Source of the DNA: Clostridia bacterium | GTDB lineage: Bacteria > Bacillota > Clostridia > Oscillospirales > CAG-272 | Assembly: GCA_024404505.1 (NCBI GenBank) | Contig: JAKSPU010000006.1 | Span: forward strand, 1 to 46,907 | Direction of reading: 5' to 3' | Length of the DNA: 46,907 nt | Shown here: positions 1-7,021 of the stretch, piece by piece | Position numbering within the stretch: position 1 is the first letter of the stretch | Layout of the letters: the number at the start of each line of letters is the position of its first letter | Position numbers and translations under genes: made by a program | The notes under the pieces: generated by a model | Databases searched by the model: none | Seen by the model: only the letters and a program-made list of their open reading frames with translations | What the model was told of the DNA's origin: nothing

Positions 1-801
1 CGAAATTTCTGACGGCGCATCTGTACCGTCATCATTGTGCGGTAATGCCTTAAGTCCCGCGGCCAGCGCCGCGAGATCGTCGAGCAGCCTGTTCTCCTCG
101 TCCGTGTCCAGACCGGCAGACGCGCGGGCGTCCCGGCTGGCGGTATGCGTGTTTATCATGCGCCGGATCAGCTCACGGTGCAGGCTCCGCTGCCCGTCAG
201 GATAAACGCAGCCTGTCAGCAGGCAGGCCAGTCGGCGGGCGTCGGCAGGCAGCTGTTCTTCGGGGCGGTACTCCACGCAGATCGTCTGGTAAATGCGGGA
301 TTCCTCCGTGGACAAGGTCTCCCCGATGACAGCAAAGCCGTTGTCCAGCAGGAACGTCCGCAGCTTTTCGGCGTGCGTCATGGGCTGCAAAATCAGCCGT
401 ACCGCCGGATCCTTTGTCCACGGCGCTTCCGCAAGGATGGACGCAATCAGCTCGCCGCCCATGCCGAATATGATGATGTCGGTCGGAGAAAAGCACTCCA
501 GACCGTGCAGGCCGTCGGTCCTGACCGTCAGGATGCGGTCGGCAAGCCCGGCCATACGAACGTGCAAAGCGGCTCTGTCCACCGGTCCCTGATGGATATC
601 CGAGGCGATCGCGCAGAGGGAGGCCGGGTACGGCTGCCCCTTCATGACGGGCGCGCCATCCGGGACCGGGACCGGTGTCAGCGTCCCGCTCTCACAGAGC
701 CAGATCGGCAGATACGCGTGGTCGGTGCCTACGTCCGCGGTCAGATGTCCCGGACGGACGTAGTTTGCGGCTGTCAGCAGCCGGGGTGTCAGTCTGATCA
801 T
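1..801 (-). CDS. trmK: tRNA (adenine(22)-N(1))-methyltransferase TrmK, 3' end cut off by window edge
   Basis: This class I SAM-dependent methyltransferase is expected to methylate N1 of adenine 22 in the tRNA D-loop region. Reading leftwards from the ATG at 801, the frame stays open for 267 codons to base 1, so the C-terminus is missing. The N-terminus MIRLTPRLLTAANYV is followed by a SAM-binding loop ADVGTDHAYLPIWL near residues 23-36. A GMGGELI motif follows around residue 115, typical of the TrmK (YqfN) family. The ribosome binding site is weak (GGGAAAGAAAG). A terminator at 846-879 separates it from the upstream small gene, so it probably has its own weak promoter or relies on read-through. 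The family call rests on recognised motifs. Confidence 0.85.
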   Translation of the reverse strand, partial: MIRLTPRLLTAANYVRPGHLTADVGTDHAYLPIWLCESGTLTPVPVPDGAPVMKGQPYPASLCAIASDIHQGPVDRAALHVRMAGLADRILTVRTDGLHGLECFSPTDIIIFGMGGELIASILAEAPWTKDPAVRLILQPMTHAEKLRTFLLDNGFAVIGETLSTEESRIYQTICVEYRPEEQLPADARRLACLLTGCVYPDGQRSLHRELIRRMINTHTASRDARASAGLDTDEENRLLDDLAALAAGLKALPHNDDGTDAPSEIS

Positions 802-845
802 GTATTTTACTTTCTTTCCCGTTTCTGTTTTTTCTTCGGATCCCG

Positions 846-879
846 AAAAAAGCGGGCGGCCCGTTTTCCCGTGCCGCCC
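846..879 (-). terminator. Rho-independent terminator of the DUF1858 gene
   Basis: Read on the minus strand, a seven-pair GC stem (arms 873-879 and 854-860) is followed after two bases by a run of six T (846-851). It lies 7 bases past the stop codon of the small DUF1858 gene. Confidence 0.8.
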
Positions 880-885
880 TGCCGT

Positions 886-1089
886 TTATTCCTGCTCCTT
901 CAGGAACGCATTGATCTTCTCGACCAGCTCGTCGGCATCGGTGCCGTGAACGTCGCAGGCGTCCTCAATGGATTCGCCGCGGGCATTGGGACAGCCGAGG
1001 CAATGCATACCGATCTCCAAAAAGAATACGGCCGTATCGGGAGCCGCGTCCAGCACGTCTCCGATGGTGGACTTCTTGGTAACAGTCAT
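886..1089 (-). CDS. DUF1858 domain protein (small redox-disulfide protein)
   Basis: This 67-residue protein matches the DUF1858 family, also described as the hybrid-cluster-protein-associated redox disulfide domain. A CLGC motif (Cys30, Cys33) sits after a short helical N-terminus, and a third cysteine is at residue 45 (DACDVHG). Family members are thought to bind or reduce via this cysteine pair, but no specific partner is encoded here. The gene is monocistronic: it has a consensus promoter (1122-1150), an ideal GGAGGT ribosome binding site at 1098-1103, and its own terminator. That arrangement suggests strong constitutive expression. The cellular role is not known from sequence. Confidence 0.85.
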   Translation of the reverse strand: MTVTKKSTIGDVLDAAPDTAVFFLEIGMHCLGCPNARGESIEDACDVHGTDADELVEKINAFLKEQE

Positions 1090-1121
1090 GTTTTTGTACC
1101 TCCATTCTGTTTTTCGTATCT

Positions 1122-1150
1122 ATTATACCCCATATTCCCTGTCCTGTCAA
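1122..1150 (-). promoter_or_regulatory. Sigma-A promoter of the DUF1858 gene
   Basis: On the minus strand a perfect TTGACA (1145-1150) and a perfect TATAAT (1122-1127) are separated by 17 bases. This is the strongest consensus match near the left end, 33 bases upstream of the start codon. Confidence 0.9.
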
Positions 1151-1186
1151 GAGGTTCGGGGCTGATGGCAAAAATTATAACGTATC

Positions 1187-1669
1187 GCCCGGCTCCCTGC
1201 TTCTCTGCAGGGAGCCGGGCGGCAGGGGAACGCCTCGCGCCCCGGCGCGAGGGGACCTACCCCCCGCCCCACGGGCGGGGGAAATATATTATTTTATAGC
1301 AGGGAGAAGGGAGCGGCGATGCCCTGCCGCCCTTGGGCGGCTCTTCTCCCTGCACCCTCATCCTGCGGGGAGCGAGATTGCGCGTAAGAGCGGGGTAAAG
1401 GGTCCCCGCATGGGCGTTAATAAAAAGGTGAGCACCCGTGACGGCACCCACCTGTCTCGTTCAGCGTAAACTGAACCTCGGTCAATCTTTGACCCTGTAT
1501 AAAAGTTCTTGGGATCCTTAAACCCTTCTTTCAAGAAGGGTTTAAGCGGGGCGCGGGGCAAAGCCCCGCAAACGCATCCTCGGGGTGCGGGACAGCGCCC
1601 CGCAAACGCATCCTCGGGGCGCGGGGCAGAGCCCCGCAAACGCATCCTCGGGGCGCGGGGCAGAGCCCC
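1187..1669 (-). repeat. Long structured intergenic repeat, copy R1 (full-length form)
   Basis: The roughly 590-base gap between the ABC transporter ATPase and the DUF1858 gene holds no gene but a chain of hairpins. Read on the minus strand it starts with four GGGGCnnTGCCCC-type units. Next come a 14-pair hairpin (near 1517-1546), a CCCAAGAACTTTT tail, a GTTCAG..CTGAAC hairpin and a terminator-like GGTGGGTGCC hairpin with a T run. Further on are an 11-pair stem (1299-1309 with 1343-1353), a 9-pair stem (1261-1281), a GGGGGGTAGGTCCCC segment, a 9-pair stem (1233-1252) and a 14-pair stem (1187-1220). The same order of modules recurs in the opposite orientation at 43118-43497. It lies directly downstream of the ABC operon and may terminate or stabilise that transcript. 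Confidence 0.8.
1547..1669 (-). repeat. 34-base tandem repeat, about 3.6 units
   Basis: Three nearly identical 34-base units begin at 1568, 1602 and 1636 with GCAAACGCATCCTCGGGG, preceded by a 21-base partial unit. Each unit contains a GGGGC..GCCCC palindrome. It is an internal expansion of the first module of repeat R1, 12 bases past the end of the ABC ATPase gene. Confidence 0.9.
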
Positions 1670-1681
1670 GCGAGCGCTCCC

Positions 1682-2464
1682 TTACAGCACCTTCGCAAGG
1701 AAGGACTGCAGCCGCTCGGACTGCGGGTGATTGAACATCTGATCTGGCGTGCCCTCTTCGATGATCCTGCCGCCGTCGATGAAGATGACGCGGGTCGCGA
1801 CCTCGCGGGCAAAGCCCATCTCGTGCGTGACACAGGCCATCGTCATGCCGCCGCGGGCAAGGTCCTTCATGACCTCCAGCACCTCCCCGACCATTTCGGG
1901 GTCGAGCGCGGAGGTAGGCTCGTCGAAGAGCATCACGTCAGGCTGCATACACAGAGCGCGGACAATGGCCACGCGCTGCTTCTGACCGCCGGAAAGTTGG
2001 TTCGGGTAAGCACCGGCGCGATCCTTGAGCCCGACCTTTTCCAGCAGCTTCATGGCGCGCGCCTCGGCTTCCTCCTGCGTCTCTTTGCGGAGCTTCATGG
2101 GCGCGATGGTCATGTTCCGCAGCACGGTCATGTGCGGGAACAGATTGAAGTGCTGGAATACCATGCCCATCTTGTGGCGGAGGCGGTTGACATCCGCTTT
2201 CCTGTCGGTGATCTCTTCGCCGTCGACCCAGATCCGCCCCTCGGTGGGCAGCTCCAGCATATTCAAGGAGCGCAGCAGCGTGGACTTTCCGCTGCCCGAC
2301 GGACCGATGATGACCACGACCTCTCCCTTGTTGATCGTGACGTCAACGCCGTCCAGCGCCCTGATCTCGCCGAAACCGTTGCGCTTGATATAATGCTTCT
2401 TGAGTCCCTCGACGCGGATCATCTCCTCCCCGCTTGCGGGGCGATCCGAAATATCAGCGTTCAT
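1682..2464 (-). CDS. Polar amino-acid ABC transporter, ATP-binding protein (GlnQ type)
   Basis: This 260-residue cytoplasmic ATPase powers uptake of a polar amino acid. Visible motifs are Walker [10 protein letters not shown] (residues 54-62), the Q-loop glutamine at about 104, the LSGGQKQR signature (157-164), Walker B VMLFDEP (177-183) and the SALD D-loop. The length is normal for the GlnQ/GlnQ-like family. I place the start at 2464 rather than 2485 because an AAAGGAGG lies ten bases before that ATG. The start lies 11 bases inside the permease gene, indicating translational coupling. It is the last gene of a binding protein-permease-ATPase operon. The substrate cannot be read from sequence. 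Confidence 0.93.
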   Translation of the reverse strand: MNADISDRPASGEEMIRVEGLKKHYIKRNGFGEIRALDGVDVTINKGEVVVIIGPSGSGKSTLLRSLNMLELPTEGRIWVDGEEITDRKADVNRLRHKMGMVFQHFNLFPHMTVLRNMTIAPMKLRKETQEEAEARAMKLLEKVGLKDRAGAYPNQLSGGQKQRVAIVRALCMQPDVMLFDEPTSALDPEMVGEVLEVMKDLARGGMTMACVTHEMGFAREVATRVIFIDGGRIIEEGTPDQMFNHPQSERLQSFLAKVL

Positions 2465-3200
2465 TCTTGCGCAGCCTCCTTTCAAGCAGAGATACGAGCT
2501 TGGTCAGCAGCATCACGAGACCGAGGTAGATGAGCGCCACGGCGATCAGCGGCATGAACGCCGAGAAGGTGCGGCCGCGGATCTCATCTCCGGCCTTGGT
2601 CAGATCGCGGATGCCCACGTAGCCCGCAACGGCAGTCTCCTTGATCAGCGCGATAAACTCGTTGCACAGCGTCGGGAGCACGATCTTGAACATCTGCGGG
2701 ATCACGATGTATATCATCGTCTGTACGTAATTGAAGCCCAGCGCACGTCCTGCTTCAAACTGCCCGCCGTCCACGGACATGATGCCGCCGCGGAAGATCT
2801 CCGCAAGATAGGCACCCGAGTTGATGCCGAAGGAGATAACCGCCACCATCAGACCATTGGTCGAGGACGCGAATATGATGAAGTACATGATCAGCAGCTG
2901 CACGACCATAGGCGTGCCGCGGATGACGGTCAGGTACACGTTGCACAGCCAGTTGAAGAACGAAAATACCTTGAAGCCGAAGCCGCCGCGCAGACGCATG
3001 GCTTCCCCGTTTTTGTCATAGGTAGACCGCACGCTCGCTACGATGACGCCGATGACAATGCCGATCAGCACGGCCAGCAGCGAGATGATGAGCGTATTCT
3101 TCAAGCCCTCCAGCAGCCATTTCCAGCGGTCGCCGGTGATGAAATTGTCGGTAAAATCCTCGGCTATGCCTTGGAACCATCTTTTGATAGCGTCAAACAT
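2454..3200 (-). CDS. Polar amino-acid ABC transporter, permease
   Basis: This 248-residue membrane protein belongs to the HisM/GlnP permease family. It carries several hydrophobic segments, starting near residue 35 ([20 protein letters not shown]). The EAA-like coupling loop shows as [18 protein letters not shown]. The [10 protein letters not shown] motif is also typical of the family. A start at 3200 (MFDAIKRW) is preferred over the longer frame beginning at 3281, because GAAAGGA precedes it and the longer N-terminus has no family counterpart. It forms the membrane channel with the ATPase encoded at 1682-2464. Confidence 0.92.
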   Translation of the reverse strand: MFDAIKRWFQGIAEDFTDNFITGDRWKWLLEGLKNTLIISLLAVLIGIVIGVIVASVRSTYDKNGEAMRLRGGFGFKVFSFFNWLCNVYLTVIRGTPMVVQLLIMYFIIFASSTNGLMVAVISFGINSGAYLAEIFRGGIMSVDGGQFEAGRALGFNYVQTMIYIVIPQMFKIVLPTLCNEFIALIKETAVAGYVGIRDLTKAGDEIRGRTFSAFMPLIAVALIYLGLVMLLTKLVSLLERRLRKNER

Positions 3201-3269
3201 ACAGGTGTATCCTTTCAGAAAAGGGATGCGTCCGTAACGGACGTGGACAGTTTGAACAGACAGAAAAGC

Positions 3270-3289
3270 CGGGGCGGTCAAGCGCCCCG
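3270..3289 (-). terminator. Intercistronic hairpin between binding protein and permease
   Basis: A seven-pair stem CGGGGCG/CGCCCCG with a short loop lies 19 bases past the binding-protein stop. On the minus strand it is followed by GGCTTTT. The T run is short, so partial termination or mRNA stabilisation is likely, giving more binding protein than permease. Confidence 0.6.
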
Positions 3290-3307
3290 ACTCTCCGTTC
3301 TGCAGAA

Positions 3308-4111
3308 TCAGTCAGCGGGAATGTACTTCTTGATGATCTCGTCGATCTTGCCCTCGGCGGTCAGGTCGGCCAGCGCCTTGTTGATCTTTTCGAGCAACTC
3401 GGTGTTTTCCTTGGAAATAGCGATGGCGTACTGCTCCTCGGTGTAAGAGGTGTCGAGGATCTTCAGACCCGTGTTGACCTTGACAAAGGACTTGGCGGGC
3501 TCGTTATCGATGATCACGGCGGTCACCTTGCCGGTCACGAGTGCCTGCACGGCGTCTGCGCCGTTCTTGTAGGAGGTGACGTTCTCGGAGCCGAAGCCGA
3601 AGTTCTCAACGGTATCGGAGCAGTAGATGTCACCGGTGGTATCCTGCTGGACACCGATCTTGACGCCGTCCTTGACAGACACGTAGTTGCCGTCGGCGTC
3701 CATGTTGTAGAAGTCATCAAGAGAGGTATAGGGAGAATTCTCGGTGACGATGATGGCCTGGATGCCGGTTGCGTAGGAGGTGGAGAAGTTGACGTGCTTC
3801 AGACGATCATCGGTAACGGTCATGCCGGCCATACCCATATCGTACTTGCCGCTCTCGACACCGCCGACGATGGAGCCGAACTCCACGTTCTCGATCTTGA
3901 GGGTCATGCCGAGCTTCTCGGCGATGGCAGTAGCGATCTCAACGTCGATGCCGGCGTAAGCGCCGCCGTCGTCTACGAACTCATAGGGGGGGAAGTTTGC
4001 GTTGGTGGCCATGACCAGTTCGTTGTCCTTCTTTTCGCCGCAGGAGGCGAAGGTCAGGACAGCGGTCGTCAGCATCAGGACGGCCAGCGCGATGGAAAGG
4101 ATCTTTTTCAT
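3308..4111 (-). CDS. Amino-acid ABC transporter substrate-binding lipoprotein
   Basis: This 267-residue protein is a family 3 extracellular solute-binding protein. MKKILSIALAVLML is a signal peptide, and the lipobox FASC puts the lipidated cysteine at residue 24. The mature part begins ELVMATNANFPPYEF, the classic opening of glutamine/cystine/polar amino-acid binding proteins, and contains YAGIDVEIATAIAEKLG. The start at 4111 is supported by AAGGAG ten bases upstream, while the longer frame adds an implausible N-terminus before the signal peptide. It is the first gene of the operon, with its own promoter at 4194-4222 and a roughly 80-base leader. It captures the amino acid outside the membrane. 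Confidence 0.94.
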   Translation of the reverse strand: MKKILSIALAVLMLTTAVLTFASCGEKKDNELVMATNANFPPYEFVDDGGAYAGIDVEIATAIAEKLGMTLKIENVEFGSIVGGVESGKYDMGMAGMTVTDDRLKHVNFSTSYATGIQAIIVTENSPYTSLDDFYNMDADGNYVSVKDGVKIGVQQDTTGDIYCSDTVENFGFGSENVTSYKNGADAVQALVTGKVTAVIIDNEPAKSFVKVNTGLKILDTSYTEEQYAIAISKENTELLEKINKALADLTAEGKIDEIIKKYIPAD

Positions 4112-4193
4112 GATGTGATTTCTCCTTAAATAAAAAAATATGTGACCATAAGGTACCACGTCTGCTGATAACTATATGAATCAAAACAGAATG

Positions 4194-4222
4194 ATTATAC
4201 CACGGTTTCCCTTCTTTTGCAA
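4194..4222 (-). promoter_or_regulatory. Sigma-A promoter of the amino-acid ABC operon
   Basis: On the minus strand TTGCAA (4217-4222), a 17-base spacer and TATAAT (4194-4199) lie about 83 bases upstream of the binding-protein start. I see no recognisable riboswitch or T-box in the short leader. Confidence 0.85.
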
Positions 4223-4325
4223 TAGGTTATACCGAATAAAAAATAAATAATTTGTAACATAATCCTGCTTTTCCGGTAAACAGGGCCGCGATCCGCCTTT
4301 TTTATCCATTCCTGACGGCAGGAAG

Positions 4326-4373
4326 CCGCCTTGAATATGCAATTATACGTTTTTGTATGCACATTCAAGGCGG
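4326..4373. repeat. Long imperfect palindrome downstream of the aminopeptidase gene
   Basis: The arms CCGCCTTGAAT (4326-4336) and ATTCAAGGCGG (4363-4373) pair perfectly. Inside them TGCA pairs with TGCA and ATAC with GTAT around a GTTTTT loop, so the whole 48 bases fold into one hairpin. It begins 15 bases past the aminopeptidase stop. Neither strand has a T run directly after it. It may act as a transcript 3' end or as a protein-binding site. Confidence 0.7.
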
Positions 4374-4387
4374 ACCGTATTAATCGC

Positions 4388-5470
4388 TTACAGTTCGATC
4401 AGCTGTTTGGGGCTGCGGGTGAAATCATAGATCGACCCGTCGGGCAGGACGGTGACCATATCCTCGATGCGGCAGCCGTACTTGCCGGCGATGTAGATGC
4501 CGGGCTCCATGGTCACGACGTGGCCGGGCTTCAGCACGCTCTCGCGGGGGGTGCCGGACGCGCAGCGGGGAGACTCGTGGATGTACAGGCCGACGCCGTG
4601 ACCGAGGCTGTGTCCGAAGCAGCCCTTGTATCCGGCGTTGTCGATGATGTCGCGGGCGACCTTGTCGGCGTCGCAGCAGGCCTGCCCGACGTGCAGGGAC
4701 TCGATCGCGGCGAGCTGGGCAGCCAGGACGGTATTGTACAGCCGCTTCATCTCGTCATCAGCCTTGCCGACCACGACGGTGCGGGTCATGTCGGCACAGT
4801 AGCCGTTGACCTTTGCGCCGAAGTCCATGGTGAAGAAGGCGTTCTTGGTCAGCTTGACGGGGCCGGGTACGCCGTGAGGCTTGGAGGAGTTGGGGCCGGA
4901 AACGGCGATGGTCTCAAAGGCGGTGCCCTCGGAGCCGTGCGCTCTCATGAAGAACTCCAGCTCCAGCGCGACCTCCAGTTCGGTCCGCTCGGGGGTGATG
5001 AACTCGAGGATATGCGTGAACGCGTCGTCGGTCAGCTTCTGTGCCTGCTTCATGCACTCGATCTCGGCGGCGTCCTTATAGAGGCGCAGACCGTCCAACA
5101 GCTTGGAGCCGCCGGTCAGCAGCTCGACGCCCTCAAAGGTCTGACCGTACCGGACGCGGAGCGCACAGGAGACTGTCTCCTCCTCGTAGCAGAGGCCCTT
5201 GACGTTGTTGTCCTTCAGCAGGTCAGCCACGCAGCGGAGCATGGAGCCCTCAGGCATGATGACCTCGATCTCGGACGCGTCGGCAGTGGCTCTGGCGACC
5301 TCGATGTACCGGAAGTCGGCAAGCAGGTACGCCTTTTCGGGCAGGACGAGCACGTAGCCGTCCGTGTAATTCAAACCGGTCAGGTAGCGCTGGTTGATCT
5401 CAGAGGAGACGAGGATGGCTTCGACGTGGGCGCATCTGAGCTGCGCCTGAAGATTGGTCAGATGAGACAT
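4388..5470 (-). CDS. M24 family Xaa-Pro aminopeptidase
   Basis: This 360-residue cytoplasmic metallopeptidase removes N-terminal residues that precede proline. The N-terminal creatinase-like domain (about 1-130) begins MSHLTNLQAQLRCAHVEAIL. The C-terminal pita-bread domain shows all metal ligands: two aspartates in MDFGAKVNGYCADMTRT, a histidine in GHSLGHGVGLYIHESP, and glutamates in TMEPGIYI and RIEDMV. The length matches short bacterial PepP/PepQ-like enzymes. It follows the TIM barrel gene with a two-base gap and is probably co-transcribed with it. Choosing between aminopeptidase P and prolidase is not safe from sequence alone. Confidence 0.92.
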   Translation of the reverse strand: MSHLTNLQAQLRCAHVEAILVSSEINQRYLTGLNYTDGYVLVLPEKAYLLADFRYIEVARATADASEIEVIMPEGSMLRCVADLLKDNNVKGLCYEEETVSCALRVRYGQTFEGVELLTGGSKLLDGLRLYKDAAEIECMKQAQKLTDDAFTHILEFITPERTELEVALELEFFMRAHGSEGTAFETIAVSGPNSSKPHGVPGPVKLTKNAFFTMDFGAKVNGYCADMTRTVVVGKADDEMKRLYNTVLAAQLAAIESLHVGQACCDADKVARDIIDNAGYKGCFGHSLGHGVGLYIHESPRCASGTPRESVLKPGHVVTMEPGIYIAGKYGCRIEDMVTVLPDGSIYDFTRSPKQLIEL

Positions 5471-5472
5471 GG

Positions 5473-6333
5473 TTATCGATTCCTTTCGTTGATGGATTTC
5501 CAGTATTGCTTCATGGCGAGGGCGTCCTCGGCCATGGTGTCGTCGGATTCGCAGATGATGCGCGGGGACAGATCGTCCTTCACGATGGCCTCCATGAGCG
5601 GCTCAAACGCCGGGCCGAAGGTCTCGTCCGCGAAGGTAAGGTGCTTTTTCTCGCCCGCGCCGGTGTACTCGATCTTGGAGAAATGGCAGTGCATGGTCCT
5701 TGCGTACCCGTCTCCGAGTGCGCTTGCCACACGGTCAAAGACGCGGCGGTAGCTGTCGCAGTCGGGGAACTCTCCGCCGCACGCACGGGCGTTGAGGTGG
5801 CCGAAGTCAACGACGGGATGGAAATGCGGGTCGACCTTACACTGTTCGATGACCTCGTCCAGCGTGCCGAGCTGATTCTGTTTGCCCATCGTTTCGATGC
5901 CCAGGCGGATGCCGGTATCCCCGATGCACTCCATGAGCTTTGCCAGCGTATCGCAGGACAGCCGCATGGCCTCCTCACGGGAGATCTTGCCCGCCGAGCC
6001 GCTGTGGATGACGACTGTATCCGCGCCGAGCAGCTCCGCGGCGTGCAGGGACTGCTGTATATAGTCGATGCTCTTGAGGCGCTTCTCCTCCTCAACGGAG
6101 GACAGGGAGATGAAGTACTGCGTGTGCAGCGACATCAGGATGCCGTGCTCGCGTGCCTTGCTTCCGATCTGGGCCAGCACGGTGTCTCCGGTGACGATGC
6201 CCCGCCCGGCCTCGAATTCGTAGGCGTCGAGTCCCTTGCTCTGCAGCCAGCCGGGCGCCTGCAGGGTGGACTTGCCACCCTCCGCCTTGAACCACGCCCC
6301 GTTGCCGCCGGGGCCGAATTTCGGGTTGCTCAT
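5473..6333 (-). CDS. Endonuclease IV-like / sugar isomerase-like TIM barrel protein
   Basis: This 286-residue protein has the xylose-isomerase-like TIM barrel fold shared by endonuclease IV and sugar phosphate isomerases. Likely metal ligands follow the Nfo pattern: SLHTQY, VVIHSGS, GIETMGK, VVDFGHLNAR, MHCHFSKIEY and ICESDD. That pattern favours a deoxyribonuclease IV-type apurinic endonuclease or a close paralogue over a sugar epimerase. It has no signal peptide. It is translationally close to the downstream aminopeptidase. The start at 6333 is preceded by GAAAGGATAC. Repeat R2 lies between it and the upstream yqeG. True repair activity is an inference. Confidence 0.75.
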   Translation of the reverse strand: MSNPKFGPGGNGAWFKAEGGKSTLQAPGWLQSKGLDAYEFEAGRGIVTGDTVLAQIGSKAREHGILMSLHTQYFISLSSVEEEKRLKSIDYIQQSLHAAELLGADTVVIHSGSAGKISREEAMRLSCDTLAKLMECIGDTGIRLGIETMGKQNQLGTLDEVIEQCKVDPHFHPVVDFGHLNARACGGEFPDCDSYRRVFDRVASALGDGYARTMHCHFSKIEYTGAGEKKHLTFADETFGPAFEPLMEAIVKDDLSPRIICESDDTMAEDALAMKQYWKSINERNR

Positions 6334-6360
6334 AATGTATCCTTTCTACGGGAGAACGTG

Positions 6361-6465
6361 CGGGGCTCTGCCCCGAACCCCGTGGGGGATTCGCTCGGGG
6401 CTCTGCCCCGAACCCCGCTCAAGAAACTTCTTGAAAGAAGTTTCTTGAGAATTTTCAAGAACTTT
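6361..6465 (+). repeat. Structured intergenic repeat, copy R2 (short form)
   Basis: Two CGGGGCTCTGCCCCG hairpins (6361-6375 and 6396-6410), each followed by AACCCCG, lead into a long hairpin. That hairpin has CTCAAGAAACTTC-type arms (6418-6449) and the shared tail TTTTCAAGAACTTT. Its orientation is opposite to both flanking genes. Confidence 0.85.
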
Positions 6466-6490
6466 CAGAGAAATATACCGGAGAATAAAG

Positions 6491-6997
6491 TTACCAATCG
6501 ATGCCGTGCTTCTTTTTGAAGCGGCGGATGAACGGTTTCTCGCACAGGCGCTTGAAGCGGAAGAACAGCGTGGTCTTGTCCTTGATAGGCGGGACGATGA
6601 GCGCCTTGAGGCCGATGTGCTTGCCCGCCAGCGCGTCGGTCAGCAGCTGGTCGCCGAGGATCGCCGTATCGTGCTTGTCGCTGCCCATATCCTTCATGGC
6701 CCGGACGAGGTACTTCCGGAAGGGCTTGCCGCTCTTCCAATATGCCGTCAGGCCGAGGCTTCTGTTGAACAGCTCGACGCGCTCCCGCTCGTTGTTGGAG
6801 ATCAGCGCGACGGTGATGCCGGCGCCGCGGAGGGCGTCGATCCACGCCCGGAGCTTCTCGTCCGGCTCGGGCTGCTCATAGGGGGCGAGGGTGTTGTCGA
6901 TGTCAGAGAGGATCGCCCGGATGCCGTGCGCGGTGAGCCATTCCGGGGTGATCTCGTCGTAGGTGCGGAACATCGCGTCCGGCATGAGCCAGCTCAT
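6491..6997 (-). CDS. yqeG: YqeG family HAD IIIA-type phosphatase
   Basis: This 168-residue cytoplasmic HAD superfamily protein matches YqeG of Bacillus. HAD motif I appears as LSDIDNTLAPYEQP (around residues 30-43), motif II as VALISNN, the motif III lysine in KSGKPFRKYL, and the acidic motif IV as ILGDQLLTDALAGK. YqeG proteins are phosphatases related to mitochondrial phosphatidylglycerophosphatase, but the substrate in Clostridia is uncertain. The start is supported by AAAGGAG upstream. It sits 24 bases after the upstream lipoprotein gene and is likely in the same transcript. Confidence 0.92.
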   Translation of the reverse strand: MSWLMPDAMFRTYDEITPEWLTAHGIRAILSDIDNTLAPYEQPEPDEKLRAWIDALRGAGITVALISNNERERVELFNRSLGLTAYWKSGKPFRKYLVRAMKDMGSDKHDTAILGDQLLTDALAGKHIGLKALIVPPIKDKTTLFFRFKRLCEKPFIRRFKKKHGIDW

Positions 6998-7021
6998 GGG
7001 CGGTCTCCTTTCGGTGTGGGA

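Noticed and set aside
1171-1180. TATAAT-like hexamer on the minus strand next to the 14-pair hairpin
   Set aside because: No -35 element lies at the right distance and no gene begins there. The DUF1858 promoter at 1122-1150 is clearly better.
1547-1669. Possible CRISPR array
   Set aside because: The 34-base units are directly adjacent with no spacers, and no cas gene is present in the window.
1509-1833. Short frames with repeats such as PRGCVCGALPRAP
   Set aside because: They are translations of the 34-base tandem array with no ribosome binding site.
4331-5752. A 473-codon plus-strand frame over the aminopeptidase
   Set aside because: It is an antisense shadow of a gene with all catalytic residues intact.
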